A DNA stretch of 64,000 nt from Microbacterium sp. (GTDB taxonomy: Bacteria > Actinomycetota > Actinomycetes > Actinomycetales > Microbacteriaceae). This document shows positions 29,501 through 37,339 of the stretch, piece after piece. The translations under genes and the position numbers were made by a program. The notes under the pieces were generated by a model, which was not told where the DNA came from, searched no databases, and saw only the letters and a list, made by a program, of their open reading frames with translations. The stretch lies in NCBI GenBank assembly GCA_019510305.1, contig JAEKKN010000028.1, positions 81,154-145,153 of the forward strand. The letters are read 5' to 3'. Each line of letters starts with the position of its first letter. Positions within the stretch are counted from its first letter, which is position 1.

Positions 29501-32438
29501 GGGCACGGGGCAGGTGCGCATCGGCGTGCTCGACGGCAAGGTCGACGACGCGGCTCCCGTGACCTACAGCGACTACGTACGGGTGCAGGCCGGTTCGTCG
29601 ACGCCCGTCATCCTCGACCCGCGTGCCAACGACCTCGACCCGGCCCAGGGCGACCTCGAGCTGATCGAGCTCGTGCCGAACGCGCCGCAGGTCGAAGGCA
29701 ACCCCGACTTCGAGCGGCTGAAGGCGCTCATCGACGACAGCACCTCGCTCGACGACGGCAGGGTCGTGCTGCGGGCGGGTGAGACCGAAGGCACGAACTC
29801 GTACATCTACACCGTGCGCTCGACCCGCACGCAGAGCACCTCGCAGGGCCTCGTCGTGGTCACGGTCACCGAAGACGCCGTGACCGACCAGCCCACTGTC
29901 GCCGACACCGTTCTCACCGCCCGCACCAGGGGAGAGCTGAGCGACGGCGGTCTCGACGTCGTCACCGATCGGGTGCAGTGGACCTCGGGCGACACCGGGT
30001 CGCTCCGGCTCAGCCTGTGGGGCGAGCAGCCGGGCTTCACCGTGAACGGCAGCCGTATCGTCGGTGAAGCGCCCGCGGAGGGCGCTCTGATCCCGTTCCA
30101 GCTGACCGGCACGGCCGAAGGCGGTCGAGACGTGGTCGCCTACGGCTTCCTGCGCATCCCGCCGTTCGACGATCTGCGCGTGCAGCTGAAGCCGGGGGTC
30201 ACTCCCGTCGTGGTCGACGAGGAGAAGTCCAAGGCGTTCGACGTGATCGACTACCTCGACCTCCCCTCGTCCGACCGGGTTGAGCTCGCGACCGGGGAGT
30301 TCACCGTGCAGCGCGCCGCCGCAGGCTGCACCGCGGAGGGAAAGCTGTCGGTCGAGTACTCGGCGGGCGCCGACGCGCCCTGGTCCGACACCTGTCTCGT
30401 GCAGGTGCGGCTGCAGGGCCAGCAGCGCTGGTCGTACGTCGAGGTGCCGATCGGCATCCGCCCAGCCGCCCCGCAGGTCGTGCTCACCTCGATCTCGCAC
30501 ACCGTGGCGCCGGGTGAGACCGAGACCGTCGACCTGTACTCGACCATGACCTCCTGGGAGGGCGGTCGCGAAGGCGACCCGAAATCCCTCGACTTCGGCG
30601 TCGTCTACACCGGCTCCTCCTTCACGGTCACGCAGAACGGCTCGTCGGTGTCGATCCTCGCGAACGCCGATGCGAAGCCGGGCACGCGTGAAGACGTGGA
30701 TGTGACCCTGACCGCCTTCGGCGGAGCCTCTGCATCCCTGCGCGTCGTCGTCGGGATCGCACCGCCCGACGCTCCCCGCGGCGCGACGCTGACGCGTCAG
30801 TGCGTCGTGACGAGCGCGAACTGCTCGATCGAGGTCGTCGGCGTGGCCGGCGAGTACGACCCGTTCCAGGGCAAGCCGGGGGCCGGCCTCACTCTGGTCT
30901 CGCTCGGCGAGGGCTCGCGCTGCGACGTCGCGACCGCCTCCGCATCGGGAGAGAGCGCGATCTCGGTGAGCTGGCCCGGTGGCGGCAAGGCGCCCGGCGG
31001 TCAGTGCATCTTCCCGTTCGTCGTCGCGGATGCGCAGGATCGCACAGGCGCCGGGTCCCTCACGCTCGATCTGCAGGGTTATCCGCAGGCGCCAGCCAGC
31101 GTGACGACTGTCGGCTACACGCGGACCACGGTCGTTCTGGAGGTGCCGCTCGGTGAAGCCGCGAACGCGCACCCCGCCGTCACCTCGGTGACGATCATGC
31201 AGGACGGCGCCCCCGCGAACGCCTCGTGCTCGGCGTCCGGCGCCGTGTACCAGTGCACCGTGAGCGGACTCGTCACCGGCGCGCCGCACAGCTTCACCGC
31301 GGTCGCCGTGAACTCCGTGGGTGCCTCGGCGCCCACCTCGGCGCACACGAGCTGGGCATATGCGCCCCCCGAGGTGACGAACGTCACCGCGACTCCCGTC
31401 TATCGCCCCGGCGTCACCGATACCACGCGGGGCGTCGCGGCCCTGTCGATCACGTCGTCGAACGACGCGGCGTCGTTCCGCGTGCAGGAGACCGGCGAGA
31501 TCATCCAGCGTCAGGGGCCGACGACCACGGCAGACATCGTGCTGAGCCCCGGCGGCCAGTCGGTCACGATCGTGCCGATCAGCCAGTTCCAGCCGCCCGC
31601 GGGCAACATCGGCAACGAGGGCGGCGCCTTCCCCGTCTCCGTGCAGGTCGCTGGCGCTCCCTACTTCGACCCGCGGTCGCCGAGCGCGCAACCCGTGTCG
31701 AACACGTCGGTCAACGTCTCGGGGATCGCCGCACAGAGCAACGGCAGCACGCAGCCGCTCAACGTGGTCTACGTCGCATGGCGATCGGGGAACGTGACCT
31801 GCTCGGACAACGGCAGCGGCGGACTGACTGTCAGCGGCGGCGTGACGTCGAACTCTCCGTCGATCGGCGGTCTCGAGCAGTACAAGCGCTACAACGTGAA
31901 GGCCTGCGTGTCGAACGGCTTCGGCGTCGGCGAGTCGAACACGACCACCGTGTTCACCTTCACCTCGGTCAGCGGCCCCGGCGGCAACACCACGTACTCC
32001 GTGGCGACCTCTCCGCAGCAGAACGGCAGCACGTACACCTACGGGCTGGCCTCGGCGCCCTCGCCGACGGTCGAGGCGGAATTCACGCCGTGGTACCTGC
32101 TGTACGGCACCTGGCGCACCGATTTCACCCTCTCGTCGGACTCGGCACCGGGGCAGATCAGCGTTAAGGCGTGCAACAACTCCGAACCCGACAAATGCTC
32201 GGGGACGGCGCCGATCACGGCGGCCACCGCCCCCACCACCGTGAAGGTGACATTCGACGCCTGCCTGCCGCTGGTGGACCAGCAGAGCGCGGTGAACGTC
32301 TCGGCGGCCGCGAGCGGCTCGTACAGCTTCTCAAGGACCGCCGTTCCCGACACGATCGGCGTCTACGACGTGAAGATCGACTTCACCGGCGCCTACAACA
32401 CCCTGTCGACCATCACACATCGGATGAACCTGTGCTGA
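26526..32438 (+). CDS. Giant membrane-anchored surface protein 1 (propeller-like head, Ig/cadherin-like and Fn3 repeats)
   Basis: A 1970-aa protein. A short basic cytoplasmic tail and one helix (VIAAVAGLASLAAVVTFAV) anchor it in the membrane. Residues about 50-390 form short W/G/D-rich beta units, probably a propeller. An acidic linker (EDETEQQEG) leads to PPVAVDDSFGVRSGQ, the first of many cadherin/Ig-like domains marked by LFNDHDP or similar Asp-rich, possibly calcium-binding turns. Fn3-like domains follow near the C-terminus. The tip (ISVKACNNSEPDKC, FDACLPLV, MNLC) holds four Cys. No sortase motif. Its place between the kinase and MoxR genes suggests a regulated surface filament. The architecture matches three paralogues further right, but sequence identity to them is visibly low. 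Confidence 0.85.
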   Translation: MPIGDRAVTETRPRSRSRVIAAVAGLASLAAVVTFAVTAQGYQAQEVPRLESSVWVMRDSGQYARVNTDLAEIDTVRDVDSPEHVWQSGADAVLFSQGSRQRWDLDPADPQDLLSDSGEEGAPLASQPTPVGTREIVSAGSYVAYRTDTGQVSVTTLEAKAATALVDPFAEVEVKKGEEKPTYTADAIGLSPDGILALYSSEESAVRRFDVTEHRFIGDGDKISSAPKSTAGLAMTVVGDTWALLQLDKSRLWLSGRGDPVSVDLGEGALLQSGASSGDEILIADADGLVSVPLSGGKATRIAEANGVPAAPVVMNGYAFAAWIDTGSGTLWADGDTVPLTVPDAALESSAIRPVLQTNGDRTVLVEAGTGLIWTAPEGRLIPLEQWAIEDETEQQEGTVVVEDVAEELPPVAVDDSFGVRSGQQVILPVLFNDHDPNKKDVLTIDPASVGAVADAGFGDLSLVGNGQSLVVNVRAASGQTSFTYTVTDGAAVSEPATVTLTVVSPDVNSAPVWCGIEACQQEWPAPQLLPGGSTIVSALAGWVDPEGDPFVLSDAYETDSAAPVMVVPMADGRVAIRHTDPNASDAAIAITIIVQDSHGATAEKTIEVRVTGSPTMVAAPVALTVRIDEPQSIDIADHLSGGSGTYRLLDAVQTAAAAEGLEVSPNTAAGTVDVTVAVPGQYIVTYTAQDVTTQAEKSAVIRITAVDGSSALAMAPLTAFVREGEDTTVDVLRAVQNTSGRVLIISEASSSTSRLNVGIVGNESIRVSGTTENGESGVIGTAGVTVADGAGAAVKGTVTVFLAPPSSVTRPIIFPDAITVRAGSLARIDVAANDVAPRGEALIVQPEVIGSGQPDELVFADGNSLRYLAPSTPGTYRLTYAVSLERNPSLSDNGTVTVTVVPPGTNRAPTPTGLTGRVLSGQTVTLTVPTTGMDADGDSVVLSDVAQPGKGQGTATVTAAGDAIVYRAPAAGVEGGQVAFSYTVRDPGGEEGTGQVRIGVLDGKVDDAAPVTYSDYVRVQAGSSTPVILDPRANDLDPAQGDLELIELVPNAPQVEGNPDFERLKALIDDSTSLDDGRVVLRAGETEGTNSYIYTVRSTRTQSTSQGLVVVTVTEDAVTDQPTVADTVLTARTRGELSDGGLDVVTDRVQWTSGDTGSLRLSLWGEQPGFTVNGSRIVGEAPAEGALIPFQLTGTAEGGRDVVAYGFLRIPPFDDLRVQLKPGVTPVVVDEEKSKAFDVIDYLDLPSSDRVELATGEFTVQRAAAGCTAEGKLSVEYSAGADAPWSDTCLVQVRLQGQQRWSYVEVPIGIRPAAPQVVLTSISHTVAPGETETVDLYSTMTSWEGGREGDPKSLDFGVVYTGSSFTVTQNGSSVSILANADAKPGTREDVDVTLTAFGGASASLRVVVGIAPPDAPRGATLTRQCVVTSANCSIEVVGVAGEYDPFQGKPGAGLTLVSLGEGSRCDVATASASGESAISVSWPGGGKAPGGQCIFPFVVADAQDRTGAGSLTLDLQGYPQAPASVTTVGYTRTTVVLEVPLGEAANAHPAVTSVTIMQDGAPANASCSASGAVYQCTVSGLVTGAPHSFTAVAVNSVGASAPTSAHTSWAYAPPEVTNVTATPVYRPGVTDTTRGVAALSITSSNDAASFRVQETGEIIQRQGPTTTADIVLSPGGQSVTIVPISQFQPPAGNIGNEGGAFPVSVQVAGAPYFDPRSPSAQPVSNTSVNVSGIAAQSNGSTQPLNVVYVAWRSGNVTCSDNGSGGLTVSGGVTSNSPSIGGLEQYKRYNVKACVSNGFGVGESNTTTVFTFTSVSGPGGNTTYSVATSPQQNGSTYTYGLASAPSPTVEAEFTPWYLLYGTWRTDFTLSSDSAPGQISVKACNNSEPDKCSGTAPITAATAPTTVKVTFDACLPLVDQQSAVNVSAAASGSYSFSRTAVPDTIGVYDVKIDFTGAYNTLSTITHRMNLC

Positions 32439-32475
32439 GCGCGCAGCATCCGATCCGAAAGGAAGCCCGGATCTC

Positions 32476-33441
32476 ATGACCATCGCGAAAGAGCAGGCGG
32501 CCTGGTTCGCCGAGACGTTCTCGATCCTCGCCGGCAACGTCGAGCAGGCCATCCTCGGCAAGCGCCACGTCGTCGAGCTGGTGCTCGCCGCGGCGGTGAC
32601 GGGCGGCCACGTGCTGCTCGAGGACTTCCCCGGCACCGGCAAGACCGCGCTCGCGCGGTCGATCGGGCAGACGATCGACGGCGTCAGCTCGCGCATCCAG
32701 TTCACGCCCGACCTGCTTCCCGGAGACGTCACCGGCATCACGGTGTACGACCAGAAGGAGGGCACCTTCGAGTTCCACGCGGGGCCGATCTTCGCCAACA
32801 TCGTGCTCGCCGACGAGATCAACCGCGCATCGCCGAAGACGCAGTCGGCGCTGCTGGAGGTCATGGAAGAGGGCACGGTCACGGTCGACGGCGTCTCGCG
32901 CCCCGTCGGATCGCCGTTCCTCGTGATGGCCACCCAGAACCCGATCGAGCAGGGCGGCACCTACCGCCTGCCCGAGGCGCAGCTCGACCGCTTCATGATC
33001 AAGACCTCGATCGGCTACCCCGACGACGCCGCGACCATGCGCATCCTGCAGGGGGCGGCGACCGTGAAGCCGCCGCTCAAGGGCATCGCCGGCACCGACA
33101 CGATCCTCACGATGGCCGAGATGGCCCGTGACGTGTACGTGAACCCGCTGATCTCCGACTACATCATGCGCATCGTCGACGCCACCCGTCGCGCCTCCGA
33201 GGTGCGCCTGGGCGTGAGCGTGCGCGGAGCCCTGGCGCTCTCGCGTCTCGTGATGACCTGGGCCGCGAAATCGGGTCGCACCTTCGTGACGCCCGACGAC
33301 GTGCGCGACCTCGCGGTCACAGCCCTCGCGCACCGCCTCGTCCTCGAGCCGGAGGCCGAGTTCGACGGCGTCACGGCCGTGGCCGTCGTGGGGCAGATCC
33401 TGCTCGACGTCGAACCGCCCCGTGAGAACGGGACTGCGTGA
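32476..33441 (+). CDS. MoxR family AAA+ ATPase (copy 1)
   Basis: A 321-aa AAA+ chaperone-like ATPase. Walker A is EDFPGTGKTALARS with Lys56, Walker B is [14 protein letters not shown] with Asp113, and sensor 1 is [20 protein letters not shown], all diagnostic for MoxR. RGALALSRLVMTWA is the C-terminal lid. MoxR proteins remodel or activate partner proteins, usually those encoded with DUF58/VWA genes. The downstream DUF58 gene overlaps by 4 nt (GTGA). It begins 37 nt after giant protein 1, with AAGGA as ribosome site. Confidence 0.95.
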   Translation: MTIAKEQAAWFAETFSILAGNVEQAILGKRHVVELVLAAAVTGGHVLLEDFPGTGKTALARSIGQTIDGVSSRIQFTPDLLPGDVTGITVYDQKEGTFEFHAGPIFANIVLADEINRASPKTQSALLEVMEEGTVTVDGVSRPVGSPFLVMATQNPIEQGGTYRLPEAQLDRFMIKTSIGYPDDAATMRILQGAATVKPPLKGIAGTDTILTMAEMARDVYVNPLISDYIMRIVDATRRASEVRLGVSVRGALALSRLVMTWAAKSGRTFVTPDDVRDLAVTALAHRLVLEPEAEFDGVTAVAVVGQILLDVEPPRENGTA

Positions 33442-34808
33442 GCTACAGCACCGAATCGCGTATCACGCGCACCGCCGCCGGGACGAGCACCTCGACCCGG
33501 ACGTCGACGGTGACGCGATACGACCGCACGCGCCGCGGACCGGTCCGCGGCGCGGTGTTCGGCACGCGCAGGATGCTGCGCCGTACCGGACGGATGCTTC
33601 GTCGCGTGTACGCCTGGATCGGCGAGACCGTCACCGCCGCAGGCGTCCTGGTCTCTGCGGCGCTGGTGCTGGGCCTGGTCTGCGGTCTGCTGTTCGGCTG
33701 GGTCGAGGCATGGGCGGTGGCGGCGATCGCCTTCGTGCTGCTCGTGGTCTGCATCCCGTTCATCCTCGGTGAGCACGACTACCGCATCGAACTCGCACTC
33801 GGCCGCGACCGCGTGGTCGCCGGCACCGACATCGGGGCCGTGCTCGACGTGCGCAACAACGGCTCGCGCCTCGCGCTGCCGGGCGTCGTCGACGTGCCGG
33901 TGGGCGAGGGGCTGGTCGAGGCGCACGTCCCGCTGCTGCGACCCGAAGGGCACCACCGCGAGGAGCTCACGATCGCGGCGCATCGCCGCGGCATCATCGA
34001 CGTGGGCCCTATGACCATCACGCGCGGCGACCCCATCGGCATCCTCCGCCGCGAGTTGAGCTGGCCCGAGGTGCAGCGCATCCACGTGCATCCGGTGACC
34101 GTCCGCATCCCCAGCACGAGCGCGGGGCTCATCCGCGATCTCGAAGGAACCCCGAGCTCGGTGCTCGTCGACGCCGACCTCTCGTTCCACGCCGTGCGGG
34201 AGTACGTGGTGGGCGACTCGCAGCGCCACGTGCACTGGAAGTCGACCGCCAAGACCGGCAAGCTCATGGTGCGGCAGTACGAGGAGTCGCGCCATGCGCG
34301 GATCGCGATCATCCTCGATCTCGCCGCGTCGTCGTACGACAGTGATGACGAGTTCGAGACGACCGTGAGCGCCGCGGCGTCTCTCGCCCTGCAGGGCGTC
34401 ACCGAGGGTCGCGACGTGCTGTTCGTCGTGAGCAACGAGATCCCCGAGCACGCACGAGCCGAGGTGCTGTCGATCAGCACGCTGCCGACCGTGACCCCGA
34501 AGGCGCTCCTGGACGCGACGAGCGGCGTCGACGCCGCCGACAACGTGATGCGCCTCGAATCCGTGACGAAGCTCACGGTCCAGTCCTACCCCGACCTGTC
34601 GATCGCGTTCCTGATGACGGGTTCGCTCATGCCTCTGGATCGCCTGAGGATGGCGGCGATCTCGCTGCCGGCCGCCGTGGAGGCGGTCGCCGTGCGCTCC
34701 GAGCTCGGCCAGGAGCCGACCCTGCGCAGCGCGCGGGAGCTCGTGGTGATGACGCTCGGCGCTCTCGGAGACCTGCCGCAGATGCTCGCTCGCGGAGTCC
34801 TGAAATGA
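33438..34808 (+). CDS. DUF58 membrane protein (copy 1)
   Basis: A 456-aa MoxR partner. The first 36 residues are an unusual Ser/Thr/Arg-rich cytoplasmic stretch (STSTRTSTVTRYDRTRRG), absent from the second copy and a possible phosphorylation target of the operon kinase. Two membrane helices follow (AAGVLVSAALVLGLVCGLLF; AVAAIAFVLLVVCIPFIL). The DUF58 core has the signature YVVGDSQRHVHWKSTAKTGKLMVRQYEES, followed by a von Willebrand A-like fold (IAIILDLAAS). The family is thought to form a membrane complex with MoxR and TgpA-type transglutaminases. The start GTG overlaps the MoxR stop; the ATG of the next gene overlaps this stop. Confidence 0.93.
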   Translation: MSYSTESRITRTAAGTSTSTRTSTVTRYDRTRRGPVRGAVFGTRRMLRRTGRMLRRVYAWIGETVTAAGVLVSAALVLGLVCGLLFGWVEAWAVAAIAFVLLVVCIPFILGEHDYRIELALGRDRVVAGTDIGAVLDVRNNGSRLALPGVVDVPVGEGLVEAHVPLLRPEGHHREELTIAAHRRGIIDVGPMTITRGDPIGILRRELSWPEVQRIHVHPVTVRIPSTSAGLIRDLEGTPSSVLVDADLSFHAVREYVVGDSQRHVHWKSTAKTGKLMVRQYEESRHARIAIILDLAASSYDSDDEFETTVSAAASLALQGVTEGRDVLFVVSNEIPEHARAEVLSISTLPTVTPKALLDATSGVDAADNVMRLESVTKLTVQSYPDLSIAFLMTGSLMPLDRLRMAAISLPAAVEAVAVRSELGQEPTLRSARELVVMTLGALGDLPQMLARGVLK

Positions 34809-37339
34809 GCGGCACGGCGGCTCGACGCGAGCAGGATTCTCTGTTCAGCGTGCTGAATCTGTGGGGCCTCGGTTACGTCTTCGCCGGCGTCGTGCTCGCG
34901 ACGCTCGCGGCCTGGCCCGTGTACGACGCGCCGCGCGCGATCGTCGTCGGCATCGTGGGAGGGCTCGTCGGCATCGCCGCGGCCGTCGTCGCCCGGGTGC
35001 TGCGCTGGGGCACGCTGCTCGCCGCGCTGCTCGCCGCGGTCGCCTATGTCGTCGTCGCCGTGCCGCTTGCCATCCCCTCCGCGCTGTCGTCGCCGGGCGC
35101 GTTCTTCGGCGGGCTGCGCGACGCCGTACTGGGCATCGTGCTGGGCTGGAAGCAGATCCTGACGCTGAATCCGCCGCTGGGCGAGTATCAGGCGGTGCTC
35201 ATCCCGTTCCTCGTCGTCGTGCTGTTCGGCGCCTTCATCGCGAGCCTTCTCGTGCTCGGCCGCAGCAGCAGGCGCTCCACGTTCGCCGTGATCGTGGTGT
35301 CGGCCATGAGCGTGTTCGGCATCGCGTTCGGCGCCACCGGCACCAGCGCCCCTGTGGTGCTGCTCGGGTTCACGCTTCCGTCTCCGCGCGAGTGGGTCAT
35401 CGGCGTCGCGGTCTTCGTCATCGCCCTGGTCTTCCTGGTCGGGGCGTCCCGCCTCCGGCGCGCGCGGGCGCTGCGCGCCGTCGCCGCGCACAACATCACG
35501 CGGCGGGCGGCGCCGGTGTGGCTCAGCATCCGCCGCCATCTGCTGTCGGGTGCGCTCATCGTCGTCGCGCTGGTGGCCGGTCTCGCGATCGCCCCCGCGG
35601 CAGCGGGCTGGCACGATCGCTCGGTGCTGCGCGACGAGGTCGAGCCGATGATCGTCGTGCAGCAGCAGTCGAGTCCTCTCAGCGAGTACCGGTCGTGGTT
35701 CACGGCCGAGCGCGCCGACGAGACCGTCGTGAAGATCGACGGCGACCCCGGTTCCATCGAACGCATCAGGATCGCGACCCTCGACGCCTACGACGGCCAG
35801 GACTTCCACATCGCCGCAGACGACCGATTCACCCGACTGCCGCGTGCCGCGGCCCCCGGCGATGGCCGAGTGCAGCTCGGCATCACGGTGGGCGACGCGT
35901 ACAGCGGGATCTGGGTGCCGACCCCATCGGGGCTCGCGCAGGCGCCCACGTTCTCGGGCTCGCGTGCCGACGAACTGGCCGACGGCTTCCACGTGGATGC
36001 CGACGGAGACACCGCGATCACGATCGCCGAGACCTCAGGCGCGGGAGCAGGCCTCGTGCCGGGCGACCGCTACAGCGTGCTCGTCGACGCCCCGGGCAAG
36101 CCCGTTTCTCTGACCGACGTGCAGGGAGGGGAGTCGCTGCTCGACGCCGATGATCATCCCGCCCTCGCGGAGTGGGCGGACATGCAGGAGCTTCCGCGCA
36201 CCGGAGCCGGTTTCCTGGAGCTGATCGAGAGGCTGCGCGCCCGCGGCTATCTCTCGCACGCGCTGCTCGACGACGAGGCGGCGGCGACGTGGATCGCCGC
36301 GCTGAAGTCGTCGGAGGGCTACTCGTTCGCCCCCAGCTACGCCGGACACTCCACGGCGCGGATCGAAGAGCTCTTCACATCGTTGGTCGAACAGCAGCGC
36401 AGGGCCGGCGCCGATGCGACGCCCGAGATGCTCGTGGCGGCCGTCGGCGACGACGAGCAGTTCGCCACCGCGGCCGCCCTGCTCGCACAGCTGTGGGGTC
36501 TCGAATCGCGCGTCGTCCTGGGCGCGCGCCTTCCCGCGGCTGATGAGGTGCCGGGTGTGCCCGCCTGCGACACCGAATGCACAGGGGCGAACATGACCGC
36601 CTGGGTCGAGGTGCGCGCGTCAGGCGGAGAATGGGCCGCGGTCGACGTCACCCCGCAGTACTCGCAGCTTCCGAGTCTGATCACGGAGGGCGAGCAGCTG
36701 CCCGAGCACCCGACGGTGCCCGAGCAGCCGCATTCGGAGGCTCTCGACCCGCCGCAGGCGCAGAGCGACTCGCATGACGGAGAGGTGCCGCCCGAGCCGG
36801 TCGCCTCCGACGCGCTCGCGGTCGTGCTGTTCATCGCGCGCATCGTCGGCCTCAGCCTGCTCGCGCTCGCTCTGCTGCTGCTTCCGCTGATCGTGGTGCT
36901 CGTGGTCAAGGGTCTGCGCAGCAAAGCTCGTCGCACCGCGACGGACCCGGAAGTGCGTCTGGTGGGAGCGTGGGAAGAGCTCACCGACGTGTATCTCGAC
37001 CACGAGATCCCGATCTCGACCGACGGCACCAGGGTGCAGAGCGCCCGCACCGTCGAGCGTCCCGCCGCAGAGCGTCTCGCACGAGCCGTCGACCAGGCCG
37101 TCTTCGCCGCGCATCCGCCCGGTGAGGATGACGCCGATCACGCCTGGAGCGTCGTCGACGAGGAACGCGAGGCGCTGCGCGCCGAGCAGAGCCGATGGGC
37201 CGCTCTGCGGTCACGGCTGCGCCTGAGGTCGTTCGTGGCCAGGATCGCGCCGACACGGAGGATCGCGTTCGGGAGCCGCCACCTGGCACTCGGTACGCTC
37301 GCATTGGCCGGTGCCCGCCGGCAGGAGGAGGACGCATGA
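34805..37339 (+). CDS. TgpA-like membrane protein with degenerate transglutaminase domain
   Basis: An 844-aa protein. Five to six N-terminal membrane helices (residues about 15-270), an extracellular transglutaminase-like domain (about 480-625), one more helix (AVVLFIARIVGLSLLALALL) and a cytoplasmic tail. The domain matches its family in order, but active enzymes have GDCEQFA and HAW: here the sequence is GDDEQFATAAALLAQLWGLE with Asp550 in place of Cys, and NMTAWVEV with Thr598 in place of His. Only the third position (Asp614 in AAVDVTPQ) remains. It is therefore probably non-catalytic, perhaps a binding or structural partner. Two nearby Cys (PACDTECTG) could form a disulfide. ATGA overlaps at both ends tie it into the operon. 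Confidence 0.88.
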   Translation: MSGTAARREQDSLFSVLNLWGLGYVFAGVVLATLAAWPVYDAPRAIVVGIVGGLVGIAAAVVARVLRWGTLLAALLAAVAYVVVAVPLAIPSALSSPGAFFGGLRDAVLGIVLGWKQILTLNPPLGEYQAVLIPFLVVVLFGAFIASLLVLGRSSRRSTFAVIVVSAMSVFGIAFGATGTSAPVVLLGFTLPSPREWVIGVAVFVIALVFLVGASRLRRARALRAVAAHNITRRAAPVWLSIRRHLLSGALIVVALVAGLAIAPAAAGWHDRSVLRDEVEPMIVVQQQSSPLSEYRSWFTAERADETVVKIDGDPGSIERIRIATLDAYDGQDFHIAADDRFTRLPRAAAPGDGRVQLGITVGDAYSGIWVPTPSGLAQAPTFSGSRADELADGFHVDADGDTAITIAETSGAGAGLVPGDRYSVLVDAPGKPVSLTDVQGGESLLDADDHPALAEWADMQELPRTGAGFLELIERLRARGYLSHALLDDEAAATWIAALKSSEGYSFAPSYAGHSTARIEELFTSLVEQQRRAGADATPEMLVAAVGDDEQFATAAALLAQLWGLESRVVLGARLPAADEVPGVPACDTECTGANMTAWVEVRASGGEWAAVDVTPQYSQLPSLITEGEQLPEHPTVPEQPHSEALDPPQAQSDSHDGEVPPEPVASDALAVVLFIARIVGLSLLALALLLLPLIVVLVVKGLRSKARRTATDPEVRLVGAWEELTDVYLDHEIPISTDGTRVQSARTVERPAAERLARAVDQAVFAAHPPGEDDADHAWSVVDEEREALRAEQSRWAALRSRLRLRSFVARIAPTRRIAFGSRHLALGTLALAGARRQEEDA

